DNA of 64,000 nt from the NCBI RefSeq assembly GCF_048544455.1, contig NC_133534.1, positions 221,616,292-221,680,291 on the forward strand. Direction: 5' to 3'. Source of the DNA: Silene latifolia (taxonomy: Eukaryota > Streptophyta > Magnoliopsida > Caryophyllales > Caryophyllaceae). The notes beneath the pieces were generated by a model. That model saw only the letters and a program-made list of their open reading frames with translations. It did no database searches and was not told the DNA's origin. A program made the position numbers and the translations under genes. Positions 23,736-36,654 of this stretch are shown here, piece after piece (the first letter of the stretch is position 1; each line of letters opens with the position of its first letter).

Positions 23736-23825
23736 TGTTAATACATAGAATTATAAGAGAATGTAAAAAGCAGAAGAAGAAGAAGAAGAAAGAAAAAATG
23801 GTTTTCACTTGACAACGTTGCTAGT

Positions 23826-23837
23826 CTTTTATATAGA
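23826..23837 (-). promoter_or_regulatory. Putative TATA box of BGLU44
   Basis: The minus strand reads TCTATATAAAAG about 95 bases upstream of the ATG at 23735. A GAA/CTT-rich leader (23776-23805) lies between them, as is common in plant 5' UTRs. Confidence 0.5.
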
Positions 23838-23839
23838 AG

Positions 23840-25189
23840 AAAGACACTAGAGAATGTAACGGATACAAATGACGTGTTTATCCATGGATTTTCTTCATTT
23901 TGATTTATGTCTATAATAATAATTATGAAGTGGATGATAGATCAATCATTACACTTGGGGAAATAAATTATTCGATTATTTATTTATCTATTTTATTTAT
24001 GGTTTTACATGTCCGAGTCATTTGTTTACCTTCTCATATTAAGAACGAAGTTTTTTTATAGATTCTATTTTTCATGATTTATTCTCAACAGAGTTTCTCT
24101 AATTAACTTATTAACATTTAGGCACAGATTAGAAAAACCCTTTGATTTATCAGTTATCAACAACATCATCTCAAATAATCATATCCTCTTTTGTTGATAT
24201 TTGTGTCAAAACCAAAAATAAATACAGTAAATGAGTGGGACCGAGCGAGAGTAATTATACACACGACTATGGAAGAGAGATAGAGTAGCAATAATCAACC
24301 ATAACATTAGATTGTATAATAGGTCTAACTTGTGACGCATATCGGTCACAAGCTTGTAACGGGTCAATTATCACCCACATGGGTAGATAAAAGAAAAAGT
24401 AGAATGTATAGAGAATCGCAAATGACTCGTCTTTATCCTTCTATGTGAGTTTTATTTGAGCCGTTACAAGTTTGTGACGGATATCGGCGTCACAAATGAG
24501 AATTTATGTAGATTATAATGGCTGGTTCACCTGGTTGATAGAAATTTACTTTGTACAAAAAAAAATGTATTAAAGATATCCTCCGTATATAGAAGCTTGG
24601 TTAGATAAGATAAATAATTAAAATGTTTATTTGACGAAAAAATTTACGAGAATTTAGCTTCTCCCTCACTACTAAGAGAATAAAACTTCTCAATAATTTT
24701 CCCTTTAAAAGGAATCTAGCTAAATAAAGAAACACTCTATTTTTAATAAATGATTATCTTTAATTAATATATAGTCTTTAACCATTATTATTTTTTTTAA
24801 CTAAATTATAATCTTTTAATTAAAATAAAATAAAACTGGTATAAATCTAAAAATTCTTATATGAAAACCCGATAAATTGATATTATAATTCGTATAAAAA
24901 AAATTATGAACTGACATTATTAATTTTGTTCTTTAAAATTATTTGAGAAAAATTATAAATTGTCATCATTAGCTTTGTGGTAAAAAAAATCATTAAAATA
25001 CAAATTTTATGACTTTACTCAATTATTTAGATTAGTTTTTCATTTAAATTTTTTATCCTTATATTAAAATATGAAAAAATTAATAATATGTCAATTTTAA
25101 ATCTATAAATAATTCATTATTATAAACTAAAATATCTATAAAATACATACAAGTTGTTTATTAAGTAAGTGTTGTTTAGTACACATATA
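23840..25189. other. Intergenic upstream of BGLU44
   Basis: The first few hundred bases are the BGLU44 promoter region. A MITE of the TTGTGACGG family occupies about 24310-24510. 24550-25180 is very AT-rich with no gene seen. Confidence 0.45.
24310..24510. mobile_element. MITE of the TTGTGACGG family
   Basis: It runs from AGGTCTAACTTGTGACGC to the inverted CGTCACAAATGAGAATTTAT, with inner CAAGCTTGTAACGGG and CCGTTACAAGTTTGTG also inverted. Confidence 0.6.
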
Positions 25190-25442
25190 CTCCCTCTCAT
25201 CCAACCCAAAGGTAACACTTGCTTTTTGCCCCTATTCATGGCCGTAAGGAATCTTTAATATTATTCCTAAAGACAAAATATAATCATTTGAAATCTTGTA
25301 TGATTTATCGTTATGAATGCTATAAAAAAAATATCAATTTTTTTTAATTTTTAATAATATGTAATTAAAGATATTCACATTGCAAAACGTGTCTCGGCAA
25401 GTGTGATAAAACAATTATTATTTTGATTTGGATAGGAGAGAG
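25190..25442. mobile_element. Stowaway-like MITE
   Basis: The 253-bp element has ends CTCCCTCTCATCCAACCCAA and the inverse TTTGGATAGGAGAGAG, bordered by TA. Confidence 0.7.
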
Positions 25443-25741
25443 TAATAATTATCACTCGTAATATTCCGCTTGTTTACCTTTGAATTTTGGCATAAGGACC
25501 AAGAAGAGGAAAAACCATTTAGAGATGTTGTCGAGTGCCTAAGTAAACAAGTGCACATGTGAAAGAACCCTTTAATTTATCATTATTTTTCTCATTTCTT
25601 TGGACTCTGTGCCAAAATAAATAGATAACAAATGACCCAAATAATGAGAGTAATTTTTATGTGATTGCACATACAATTGTCTCATGATATAAAAGGGTCA
25701 CTAGTTCACTAGTTTTACCATTATAGTTTTGGTGTATGTAT

Positions 25742-26366
25742 ACTTGGCAAAATTAACCCTGGCCAAATGACCCAACCCGACTCGAATAACTCAACCCATA
25801 CTCGAGTCGAAAGCCAAACTTGACCCGACATCCTCTTATAATAACTGGCCTGAAAATAACTTTTAAGTTTCTCTCGATTATCCTTAAATAACTTTTAAGT
25901 TTCTCTCGATTAGTTATTATCAAGTGATTTAAGGATAATTAACCCGAGCCAGATGATTAGTTTCTCTCGATTTAAATCTTAAGTTTTTTATAAAAGAAAT
26001 CCGGAATTCGATTTTAAAACCTGTAAGTTTACCTCGACTTTCCATTACATTTCCGCTCTCCCGTTTGTTTTTCATTTTCCCTTTTCTATTCGCTTTTGAG
26101 GTGTGTGTTCACCTATAGACGGTTCTAAAGGATGATTCATGTCAGCCGACCCCAAATCATTTTGGGATTAAGGCTCTGTTGTTGTTGTTGTTGTTGTTGT
26201 TATTATTATTATTATTATTATTGTTATGGTTGGAAACTTATCATTCTTATCACTAATTAACTTGATAATAACTTAGCAGATCTAACCCAAATTCTTATAA
26301 ATCCAAATTGACTCGGCATAAACTAATCTGACCCAACCCAACCGAATTAACTCGTTTGCCAAGTCT
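25742..26366. mobile_element. GACCCG-rich element with TTGGCAAA ends
   Basis: The left end reads ACTTGGCAAAATTAACCC; the right end inverted reads AGACTTGGCAAACGAGTTAA. The interior carries ACCCGA/AACTCG words like the elements at 16089 and 45088. A SINE-like fragment seems to sit inside it (26105-26225). Confidence 0.55.
26105..26225 (+). mobile_element. Possible SINE 3' end with TTG/TTA tail
   Basis: CCGACCCCAAATCATTTTGG then GATTAAGGCT and a (TTG)n(TTA)n tail resembles the 3' end of Au-like plant SINEs. The tRNA-related head is not clear. Confidence 0.4.
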
Positions 26367-26581
26367 AAATTGATGTAATCACCAAAACTCAAAAAAACCT
26401 AATTATTATCCCATGATGTCACAATGGACCCTATTGTTGTTGAGTTCACTAGTTGAAGGGTGTAATAATCATCATGTTCCTTTTTCTGCAAATAAATTTG
26501 ATCTTATACTCGTAATTACTACTGGTTTTAGTCATTATATTGGGAAGAATAATATAGAATATCTTGTACGGACATAGTTCA

Positions 26582-26795
26582 ATCACAAATTCTCATTTGT
26601 GACAGACAATATCTGTCTATCACAAACTTGTGACGGATCAAATAAAACCCACTTATGTAGACAAAGACAAGTCATTTGTGATTCTCTATGTACTCTTACT
26701 TTTATCTTATCTATCCAAGTGAGTGATACTTGACATGTCACAAGCTTGTGCGGGATATACCCGTCAGTCCGTCACAAGAGAGACTTATTGTAGTT
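26582..26795. mobile_element. MITE of the TTGTGACGG family
   Basis: It runs from CACAAATTCTCATTTGTGAC to the inverse CCGTCACAAGAGAGACTTAT TGT, with inner CAAACTTGTGACGG and CACAAGCTTGTG. It lies between BGLU44 and the SNF2 gene. Confidence 0.65.
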
Positions 26796-27541
26796 GAATA
26801 CACTAGTGGCTAAATAGCAAGGAGGAGTAATGACGGGTGTACGAGTAAGTTGTTGAAATAATGTAGGGGCTAAATGGACCACGTCGAGCGTGATCACTCT
26901 CTATTAATTTCCACGGGAGAAAAGTCATGGTCCATGAATCAACGTTGGACTCCCTTGGCAATCGCATGCATATGCATTTACGTGCTTTGTTTGATCACCC
27001 CACATTATCGTCTATCATTATCACCAATTTGCATGACTATAACTGGTACTAAAGCTAATTCTTCATCAGTGCCTATTAGATTTGGCCTCATCCCGTCCAG
27101 TTCGCAAAATACGAGTATACCGATAGCATTTCAAAAGTTTCCAGAGCTAGTCTCCTAACCTGATCTAAACCAATTCAAACCCGCATTTGATCATGTCGAT
27201 TTAGTAGCAAAATAAATACGAGGACCAGTGTGTTTTCATTAATTATCGTCCAATAATGGAAAAACGGAGAGACCATCCCATATCGATTTTGGCTGGGATG
27301 TTTAAAAGGAACAAAATATATGCAAATATTAGTGTGTACAAAACTAAAAGGGAGACTTTTAAAGAGTTTCACGAGATTTGAAAAGTAGGCAGTACACAAA
27401 ATAACAAGATTCAGAAAGCAGTGGACAGTGGACACTATCACACAGACCTCGTGCCACTGATACAGGTCCACTGGGATCATCCTCATTACCAACTACATTC
27501 TCACTTCCCTTTAAATCCTGTGGGTCTCCCAACTCATGATA
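26796..27541. other. Intergenic, no convincing gene
   Basis: Two open frames of about 100 codons, one on each strand, have no protein-like features and no motif that I recognise. Confidence 0.4.
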
Positions 27542-27706
27542 TTAAATCTCGGTAACAAACATGACCTCGTCTAGGGCGGCCATAGCTTCATCCCTCAGTT
27601 GCTGGTTTGCTACCCCAACGAATATGGCCGATAACTGCATTAACCTTAATTTGTGTTTGATTTTGTTCAGGCTATATAAGACGAGTTCATTGGTCTGCTC
27701 TTTCAT
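27542..27706 (-). CDS. Short open frame, possible exon or captured fragment (54 aa)
   Basis: ATG at 27706 to TAA at 27542. The composition is protein-like: charged, then MQLSAIFVGVANQQLRDEAM, and an acidic C-terminus. The frame upstream is open for only a few codons, and the ATG directly follows an AG that could be a splice acceptor, so this may be the last exon of a gene whose other exons were not found. It lies 375 bases past the SNF2 stop on the same strand, inside or near its 3' UTR. The function is unknown. Chance cannot be excluded. Confidence 0.3.
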   Translation of the reverse strand: MKEQTNELVLYSLNKIKHKLRLMQLSAIFVGVANQQLRDEAMAALDEVMFVTEI

Positions 27707-28080
27707 GCTGGTTGCAACCCATAATTAATACCATGTCCTCAATTATCAAGCCACACCACAAATGCTATCTCAAGTCTCAACAGCATATACCATTCAATTC
27801 AAGCCACTTTTCCTTTTAACTAACCCTAAACTGATGTTAACATTTACGTACCTAGAAATTAGAAACTTATCTGATCTACAGTCTACAAATGCGATTTAGA
27901 CTGAAAAAACAATATACAGAGGAGAACTGCACGAAAAAGGCCCCTCACTAACACACAATCGACCATTTAACAAAAGCGCTGTGCAAAAGATAAAAAAAGA
28001 AAGAGGACGTTGCAGGAGAGCGTTCACTTACATTTCCTTGGTACTTAAACGAGTAAATCCGTTGCGAACATCAAAATCAA

Positions 28081-31000
28081 TCAAGACGACAGTGAGATGA
28101 GATTGCACAGATCTTGTGCATTTATTTCCCTCTTTTCTTTGGATCCTTTTCGTCCAAGAGCGCCCTTAGCTAGCGCCCTCTTTTTCTCCTGCAACTCAAG
28201 TACTCTCTCTTCAATGGTGTCTTTAGCAATAATCCTCACAATTTTCACGTCCTTTTTCTGGCCGATTCTATGAACACGGTCCATAGCCTGTTCCTCAGTT
28301 GCCGGATTCCACCATGGTTCCAGTAGGTATACTACGGATGCAGCTGTAAGATTTATACCTGCAAAAAAAAAAAAAAAAGAGAAACCAATCCATCAACCAT
28401 ATAAATAACAAGTACCAGGATATTGTCTTACAATAAGTTATTGTCAAACTACTCCATTGCTGAAACTTTGTTTTGGTCTTGACTATAGGCATTGGTAGGG
28501 TTACTAAAAATTACTGTATTAAAGAGGTCACTTAAATTTACGAGTAAAGTTACCTCACAATAAGTTCGTGAGAAAACGGTCTAATACAAGAATTTGTGAT
28601 AGCCAAACAAGGAGCACATGAGTATTTTAATTGTTCTCACATGTAGATTGACTCATAAAAGGCTAACTGATATACCTGTACCGGAAGCTTTCAAACTGGC
28701 GAGCAAAACAGTAGGTGAACTGGATTCTGAAGTATGGAAAGTTTCTATAACCTGAGCTCTCTTTTTCGCACTCATTGTCCCATCCAACCTCAAGGTCTTA
28801 AAACCAGCAGCTTTCAGAGGCTCTTCAAGTAATAACAACATCTTGCGAAATTGTGAAAATACAACAGATTTAGCAACCCCACTTTTATCCTTGGATTCAG
28901 AAAGAAGTTTCAAAAGAACAGAGACTTTAGAAGAAAGTTTAGAGGATGTTCCAGTGGTGGAGTTTTCTGAGGGCGGTGCAGTGTAGAGGTCGGACTCGGA
29001 TATGGGATGGCGACACATGGGACAACTGGGTTTTGTGCGTTTTAGGGTTTTAATGATGCAGGAGCGGCAGTATATATGAGCACAACAAGTGATGACTGCA
29101 TCTGTTGGTGGAGAAATGCATATTGGACAATCAAAGTCTTCTGAATCTTGCAGCAACAACATCATCTTTTCCAGTAGTTCAGGATTATTAGACACGTCTG
29201 CAAAGGAAAACACAAAAAGACATTATAACTTAAAATACATATTTCGAAAGGAATGACGACTTGTAAGATCAAATGCTAGTTATTTCTTCATGATACCAAA
29301 GTATCTTTGCTTTTCCAAGATAATTCACATCCAAAGGCACAATAGAAAAAGATCGCACTAGGAAAGCGAAATGTAATAAAAGCACACATTTTTTCAAGAC
29401 AATTTGTATCCAAAGACGCAGCCATGAAATAGAAAAGAGAAATAATGCTATACTACCAGGTTGAAGTACTACAACACCACTTAGAAAACGCCTCACATAC
29501 TCTCTATGGTGGATGTGGGTAATAGGAGAGTGGACACGAACCTTTCCTCTGTTAAATATGCAGGGAATATCTATCTGATATTCCCTCCTATTCTAACTTA
29601 TATTCCCTTTGTTTTGCAATATGGACACAAATATTAAGAAAGATAACACAGTTTATCTTTTTACCCTCATATTACCCACCATTTTCTTCTCTTGCCCAAC
29701 ACCTACCCATCAACAAAGCCCCAACCCAACACCAGAAACCATTCCCAATCACCAACAGAATCCACCATGAACCACCACCAGCCAAATCCACCAAATGCCC
29801 TCACCCACCACAGACATCACTAAGAAACACCATCGAAACCCGCCTCCACTTCAATACCCATCCCAGCCCTTGAAAACCCTTATCCAACCCCTGAATCCCC
29901 CTCCCTTATCCCCAAAAAGCCTATAGCTTGGGGTTCCGGCGATGGGGGATGGATTTTCGAGGGTCGGAGCGGGTCTTTGGGCGGTGGTGTGAGTTAAAGA
30001 AGGTTAGATTAGTTGTAGGTGAAGAGGAGGCGGTGTTGTGGTGGTGGTGGGGTGAGTTAAGACTGGGGTGAAGTGTGTTGTGGAGAGAGAATAGAGTGAA
30101 GGGGCAAAGGGGTGAGAAGGTGGGGTTGTTCTTGTCCTTCGATACACAATTATGTTTCCAAATAAGGAAATACGGAAAACGCCGACTCAGTCCAATAAGG
30201 AAATGGGTAACATATATTCAAAACTGTTCTATCAATGGTGGTAAACCAAGAAGTTTCCAGCACTAAAAGGGCTGGAAAAGTAATATGCTTATTCCCTTTG
30301 ATTTCACCTTTTGATCTTGATAAAGAATGACTATCAAATGAAGAATAATAACTGAAACATTCAGGCCACTATCTTAAGCTGTATAAGAAACGGAACGATC
30401 AAAGAAAACCAACCTTGAACATTATCAGCAGGGAGCAGTGATTTTATATCATGTGGACACAGTGCAACATCAGTAGAGATTTGGCGAAGCCTCAATATAA
30501 TACTCAGGACAGTCGTATAGTTGCGTGTAACATTTCCGATATTGATATAGTTCTTAACAACTTGTTTGGCTTCCTCTTCCATACGATCATATAGTTCGCG
30601 TTCTTCTTGCATAAGTTCCACATAACAAGTCTGTATAGACTTAGATGGCAGCCCTATTAAGCTTTGTTCCTTTGTTCTTCTCAATGTCACAGTAGCCATT
30701 AAGACCTGCAACAAAATACCAGGATAAAGGCAGTGTTAAGATAGTGAAACATCATAATTCCAACCTGATCTACACAAAAAAAAAACAGATGCATTTTATG
30801 ATTTTTGTCACTACGCTTTTGTAGTTTCGCCTTACAGATTACATTTCTTAGTAGAACGGAGCTAGAAACAAATTAACCTAAAGAACATTATAGAACAGGA
30901 ATGAGGATTGAATTAGATGGTCTAACATGTGAGATCAGCTCAGTTTCTCGTGCAATAGATATTCCTCATTTACCCATACGATTAATGGGTTGATCTCATA

Positions 31001-32719
31001 TATATGACCATCTCATATAAGTTTTTGTCATAAAATAAATGAGCTGCTGCAGAAAAACGGCATTGTCTACAAAATAACAAGTAATGTTTAGTTCCAACAT
31101 AGGGAATTGTGTGACGTTAAAAGGAGAGACAATAAACAAATAGAAACATCTCAAGAATTTTATCATAATACAAGTTATTTGAAAGGAGATAAATGTACTA
31201 CCTGAAGACGTTCAAGCCCCTTTGGATCACCCTGAGCTAATGGACGTTGCACAAGCCGATTCCAATAACTTTTATTAGAAAAAGGATCAAACTTTAGAAA
31301 TGCCATAAGAGAGAATAGATCATAGGAACTGTTCTGTACAGGTGTCCCTGACACGACCCATCTTCTCTTGCCAATCAAAGCAGTGACGGCCCTACTTTGC
31401 TTGGCATCAGCATTCTTAATCAAGTGACCTTCGTCTAATATGATACGCCTCCAGTTCATCTTCTTAACAGGTGAACCTACTTGATCATCCTCCATTGATA
31501 AGGTGTTATATGAGGTAAGCACCATATCATACTTTTTAAGTTCCTCCACGTCATTAGTCCTCTCTTGACCATAATACATATACATATCCAACGACCCTCG
31601 CTTAGTATGCTCACATAGCTGACTAATCCACACCGAAAACACAGAAGGCGTGCACACAACCAATGTTGTTTTCGACTCACTACCTACATTATCATCGTCA
31701 ACAGTATTAACAACCTTCTGTTTCTTCCTAGAAGAACTACTAGGAATACTACTAGCGACACTTTTCGGCTTTCTTCCTCTCTTTTTAGACTTCTTACTAC
31801 TCGAAGCCTCAACTTTCTCCCTCTCATCATAATCCTCAGCGACAATTGCATCAACATTTTGAGCATTGATCTTATATTTATCATAAGCAATAAGCGAAAG
31901 CAAGGTCAAAGTCTTACCCAACCCCATATCATCAGCAAAAATCCCACCTTTCAAAGGCTCAGGCCTAACACTAGTCTGATAATTAGTCAGCACATTAACA
32001 AAATTCCCATCTTTTTCCTCCCAAAAAGGCGGCAAATCCTCGGAATTCTCCCTCTCAACTAACCACCCTAAACCTTCCTTCTGATGCTCAAACAATTCCG
32101 GAACAACCACCTCCTTAGGCGGCACTAATTTAGCCGCAGACAAACCCTCTTTCCTCCCCACATTCTCATCCACCAACTTAAAAATCTCATCGAGAGTTTT
32201 CACACCCTTACTATTCTTCCTCTCCTTCACCGCCTCAGCTTCGGAAAGCGCAAACGCCGCACTCTCCTGGCTCATCAACTCCAACCCACCTCTCAAAATG
32301 ACCGATTTAACCTCATCAATAGCAGAAATTGGCGAAAATATATGAATTTGACATGGGATTCTATACCTGTTAGCATTCTTAAACTGTGGTTTGGGAACAA
32401 TCCCTTCAGCAATGATCATCTGACAGTCCAACAATGGCGCTATAACCTTGGCAACATTGCGCTCAATGTGACCCACCTGGTAGCCACGCGTGTTGAGCAC
32501 CTTGATTGCATTCTCGTCGTAAACATTTAAGGGTTCGCGAACTAAACCAACCATTTCTCGGCCGCTAATTCGACCGGAATAATATTGAATTCCGACGATG
32601 TTTGCGATTATGAAGCCAACCATGTAAGTTTCGCCGGTGGAGGAGAGGGAGAGGACTTGTGGGTCTTGAGTATAGTCATCGTTATCGTTGTCATCGTCGT
32701 CGAGATTAAAAGATGACAT
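28081..32719 (-). CDS. SMARCA3L1: HIRAN-SNF2-RING helicase-like factor (RAD5/HLTF-type)
   Basis: ATP-driven DNA translocase with a RING ubiquitin-ligase module; relatives remodel chromatin and promote error-free bypass of damaged DNA in the nucleus. Exons, minus strand: 32719-31202, 30705-30414, 29197-28676, 28358-28081; all GT-AG with matching phases; 2610 nt, 869 aa. In order: acidic start; HIRAN domain (about 25-135, [20 protein letters not shown] region); SNF2 N-lobe with DDMGLGKT Walker A near 265 and DEGH near 428; basic insert near 310-335 ([12 protein letters not shown], possible NLS); RING of C3HC4 type (CPIC...CPMC, about 626-667) between the helicase lobes, as is typical of RAD5; C-lobe with motif [10 protein letters not shown] near 807. 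The length suits Arabidopsis SMARCA3-like 1, but the exact orthologue is an inference. The frame is intact. Confidence 0.93.
29198..30413 (-). other. Intron 2 of the SNF2 gene with CCA-rich insert
   Basis: This is the largest intron of the gene (1216 bp). 29640-30110 changes from CCACCA/CCCAACCC-rich to GGTGGTGG-rich on the same strand, so it is partly self-complementary and looks like an inserted element. No clear target duplication was found. Confidence 0.45.
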
Positions 32720-33175
32720 TTTTTAGGGTTTTGATTGGGAAAATTGAGGTGAATTTTGGGGATTTTGGTTAGGGTTTATGAGACTGAGAGAGGGAAAGGC
32801 GTGCCGTGGAAGATTCTAACCGTAACCAGGTGTCGTAGTTAAAGTTTAAACAAGGATATTAGGCGCGCCATGTATTATAAATCAACTTTTTTCTTTACGA
32901 AATTCCTTATCTACTTAAGTCTAAAAGAGAAGATAACTAGGTTGAAAGCCCGTGCGTTGCAACGGCTTAATTAACTTGATTATAATGAAAAAAATATTAT
33001 AAAACATTAATGTTTACGTCTAATTATTTGTTTACATATGATTCAAATATCTCTTTCAAAGAAAATAAATGATAAATACATACACGTCTACCGTTTATTG
33101 ATTATGCGAGAAAAATAAATAATAAACAAATTTTGCTATTAAAGAGCTAATAATAAAAACTCTAATAAGAGATCT
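32720..33175. other. Upstream region of the SNF2 gene, then repeat boundary
   Basis: The first 150 bases are the 5' UTR and promoter of the SNF2 gene; no clear TATA box is seen. Near 32948 the text CCCGTGCGTTGCAACGG marks the start of repeat sequence. Confidence 0.4.
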
Positions 33176-35640
33176 CTAATAAGACAATACTTATGAGACT
33201 CAAAAAAATTTGGTTCGTATTTAAGTTCCAAAGATAACTCCTATTTATAATCATAGGTTCACCCCCACCTTATAGTAATTTTTCGATGTGGACAATTCGA
33301 CTATTTATACATTATATATTAAAAACACCTACATTATTTTTCAATATGGAACAAATAACATTGTCAGAAATACACTATCTTTTTCGCACCCAATTCGACA
33401 TCCAACCCGATTAATAATTAGAAATTAGAAAATAGAAAATACTATGCTATGTTCTTACGATTTTTCTATACTTATATGTATGATATGATGTTTTTTCTAA
33501 GCATATTATTTGTCCCATATTAAAAAATAATGTAGCTGTGATGAATATACTACAAATAAATAGTTGAATTGTCCCACATCAGATGATTATCAAGGTGGAG
33601 TTTCCTAAAAATTAATTTAGGAAACTATTATAAATAATATTTTTGGATGCAAAAACTAAAGTGTAGAATCTTTTAATTATTATAATTTATTATATTATAT
33701 TATGTTAAAGTGATGTTTCTAATTTTTATATAAAAACCTATACATTTCATTTGGTAAAAAAATATCGTTAAACAAATTATGAAAATAATATAATTTGATT
33801 TGTGGTATCAAATGCTATCATTAAAGCATAAATTTCATATAATTTTTTAATATAAAAGATTGTGTACTTCTTATTATGTTATATGTCCTGCATTGAAACA
33901 TAATCTAGTGTGATGAATATATTACATATAAATAATAAAATTTTCCCGCATCGAAAGATTAACACAAGGTGAGGTGATTCTATGATTATAATAGGAGTCA
34001 TCCTGGAACTTAGATTGTATATAATGTATAAATATGTGCAACTGACAAGAAATCTATACTTTAATGATAACATTATTTTTACTACGAATCGAATCTTATT
34101 ATATCATTTTCGTAGTTTTTTTAAAGATACTTTTTGGTCAAATGAAAGGTAAAAGCTTTTATCTAAAAATTATAAGCTATCACTTGAGTATAATATAGGA
34201 AATATGTGATATAATAATTAAAACATTCTCCACATTATTTTTAATATCAAATTATGGAGACAATGATATAAACTCTTAAGAACTCTTTAAGATAATATTT
34301 GAGAGATTTAAAAGATTTTGGTTTGATATCCAAGTTCAAAGGATGCCTTCTATTTATAATCATAGGTTCACCCTACCTTTTGTTAATCTTTCGATATGGG
34401 ACAATTCTATTATTTATACGTTTAATGTGGGACATATAACATAATAATGGGCGCCGTTGCCGGGGAGGCTACTATTTTCTGTTTGTTTTTGCTTAGTTTG
34501 TCTTTTGTCTCAGGGAACTTTTATTTCCTTAAGACCGTTCTCATGCTACTTATCATCAGGTTTCCGCAGGATGAGAATGAGTCTTTTAGCTTTTATATAG
34601 ACAGGTTTAAGGAATGGCTTACACCATTTACATCAATGAAAAATTAAAAGTCCAGGCTTACACCATTTACATCAATGATAATTGACTTTTTATAACTAAG
34701 AACAATCTAAAAGATTCTCACTTCAAAAGATCAGCATTTTGACTTGCTAAACATACTCAAAGTACACTTTAGTCACATGGTAATGTGATTGTCAAAGAAT
34801 GTCGTGAAAAGAATTCATTAAACTTAATATTCCGTATCATTTTGTGGAATCATTCTACTATTCTTGTTTTATGTATATCCATTAATTGGAAAATTAGAAT
34901 TCGTTGTGCAGATCCTTGGAGGAATTAAATTAGGTTTATTAAATTAAGTTTTAGGGGAAAGATTGTGTAAGAATTAATTTGATTAGATTTTAGGTATGAA
35001 GGGTATTAGACGGAAAATTAATGAAAAAATGTATGTGAAAACGTAAAGTTCGTATGTGAAAAAGTAATTCCGTTATAAAGACATCCTCCACATTATCTTT
35101 TATATCATATTATGGAGATAATGATACAAACTTTTAACTCAAAACTCTCTAAGACAATACTTGAGAGACTCAAAAGATTTTGGGTTGGTATCTGAGTTCC
35201 AAAAATGTCTTCTATTTATAATCATAGAATCGGCTCATCTTATGTTAATCTTTCGATGTGGGAGAATTCTAATATTTATAGTTCACTGTAGAACATATAA
35301 CATATTAAGAAGTACATCATCTTAAATATGTGCAAATTATATGAAATCTATACTCTAATGATAGCATTTCTTACCACGAATCTAATTATATTATTTTCAT
35401 AATTTTTTTACCGACATTATTTTGCCAAATAAAATGTAAAAGTTTTTATATAAAATTAGAAATATCGCTTGACTATAAAATAGGAAATATATATTATTAT
35501 AGTAATTAAAAGATTTACCACTTTATTTTGTACCTCAAAAATATTATTTGTAAAACTTTCCTAAATTAATTTGTGATGATGTGGACAGCCTTGAATCGCT
35601 CGAAAAAACTCTCTTTTATATATATATATAGATTTCATAC
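33176..35640. repeat. Mosaic of five copies of one repeat in both orientations
   Basis: A block with 'tataatcatagnttca' and 'ttaatctttcgatgtggga' occurs in plus orientation at about 33176-33312, 34285-34440 and 35135-35300, and inverted at about 33530-33605 and 33889-34012. Flanking text (for example 'ctatactttaatgataacatt') is also repeated near 33810 (inverted), 34050 and 35350. It resembles LTR or terminal sequence rearranged many times. No coding frame is present. Confidence 0.7.
34448..34640 (+). mobile_element. Fragment of a tRNA-Asp-primed Ty3 element
   Basis: GGCGCCGTTGCCGGGGAGGC is an Athila-type primer-binding site, here on the plus strand, and it is followed by a leader and a short gag-like phrase (ENESFSFYIDRFKEWL). 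It is embedded in the inverted-repeat mosaic with no LTR next to it that I recognise. Confidence 0.6.
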
Positions 35641-36650
35641 TTTTTTCCCTCTAAAAATATCTTTTTAAATAAGTAAGTTAATTACAATTAAGCACTCACT
35701 ACATAAATAAACTAATAGTTATGATTTATTTCATTAAATTATAGTTTTTCATTAAAATTAAATTCTTCATCAAATTATATTATTTTCACTAAAATTTAAA
35801 CTATAATATTTTTAATTAAAATATAAATAAAATTTATAAAAAAATTATAAATTGTTAAATCTCTTATAAGAAAATGTTATTATTTGAAAATTATTTGAAC
35901 CATACCGTATATAACACAATTCAACATCAATAAGTACTAAGTATCACGAAACAATTAGGTCATGTGTTTGAGTGCAAGAATCAAAATCATTCATTTTAAG
36001 ATGAAATTTTAAAAGATTTCAACATTTTAAGATAAAATTTTAATTCAAGATGATACATGTTGTCACTAACGAGGATAGTGGTCTTATTAGTCAATTAAAC
36101 CAAGTTTTTAAACACGAAAAATAAATTGAAACTCAAACATGAATATCAAGGTTTCGAAAATTTTGGGACAAAATTTCAAATGTACCACAAGAGTTAGCAA
36201 TAACAGTCAGACTTTAGTCCTTGTTAAACAATTAACCAAGCAATAAACACAAAGTCAAATTATTGACTCAAGAACATATATTTTCGAGTTCATACAATTT
36301 GTACAACGTTCAACATAAAATAGTATACTGATATCATAAGTGTTGTAAAAAGGTGATTACTATCTTGAATTTAAACAAAACATACAAAATGATTGGTAGA
36401 ACTTGAAGAAAATAAAGTAGATCTAAATAAAACCAAGTTGGGAAAATAAGAGCAAGGAAAAAACCACTCGCGTTGCTTAATTAGTAAGAATTAAGAGGAT
36501 AAAATGGAGTAGAAAACTAAATCCAAGCAACAAACATCAACAATGGAGTTTTAGAAAAACTTTAAAGAGGTTTTGGTACTTTTACTATGACAAATGATGA
36601 AGAAATGAAAGAGATAAGATAAGTTAGGTTAATAATACAAATGTCACAAC
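35641..36650. other. AT-rich intergenic, no gene seen
   Basis: The sequence is AT-rich without long protein-like frames or clear inverted ends. Confidence 0.4.
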
Positions 36651-36654
36651 CCAG

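Noticed and set aside
26874-27492. Two frames of about 100 codons, one per strand
   Set aside because: Neither has a recognisable motif, and codon content looks random; they are left unannotated.
29640-30270. Possible extra exon of the SNF2 gene in intron 2
   Set aside because: The exon phases already join 30414 to 29197 across the expected protein sequence, and the CCA/GGT-rich text looks like an insertion.
34448-34466. Plus-strand tRNA-Asp-like sequence as a tRNA gene
   Set aside because: Only the 18-20 bases complementary to the tRNA 3' end are present, so it is a retrotransposon primer site. The same holds for 2683-2700.
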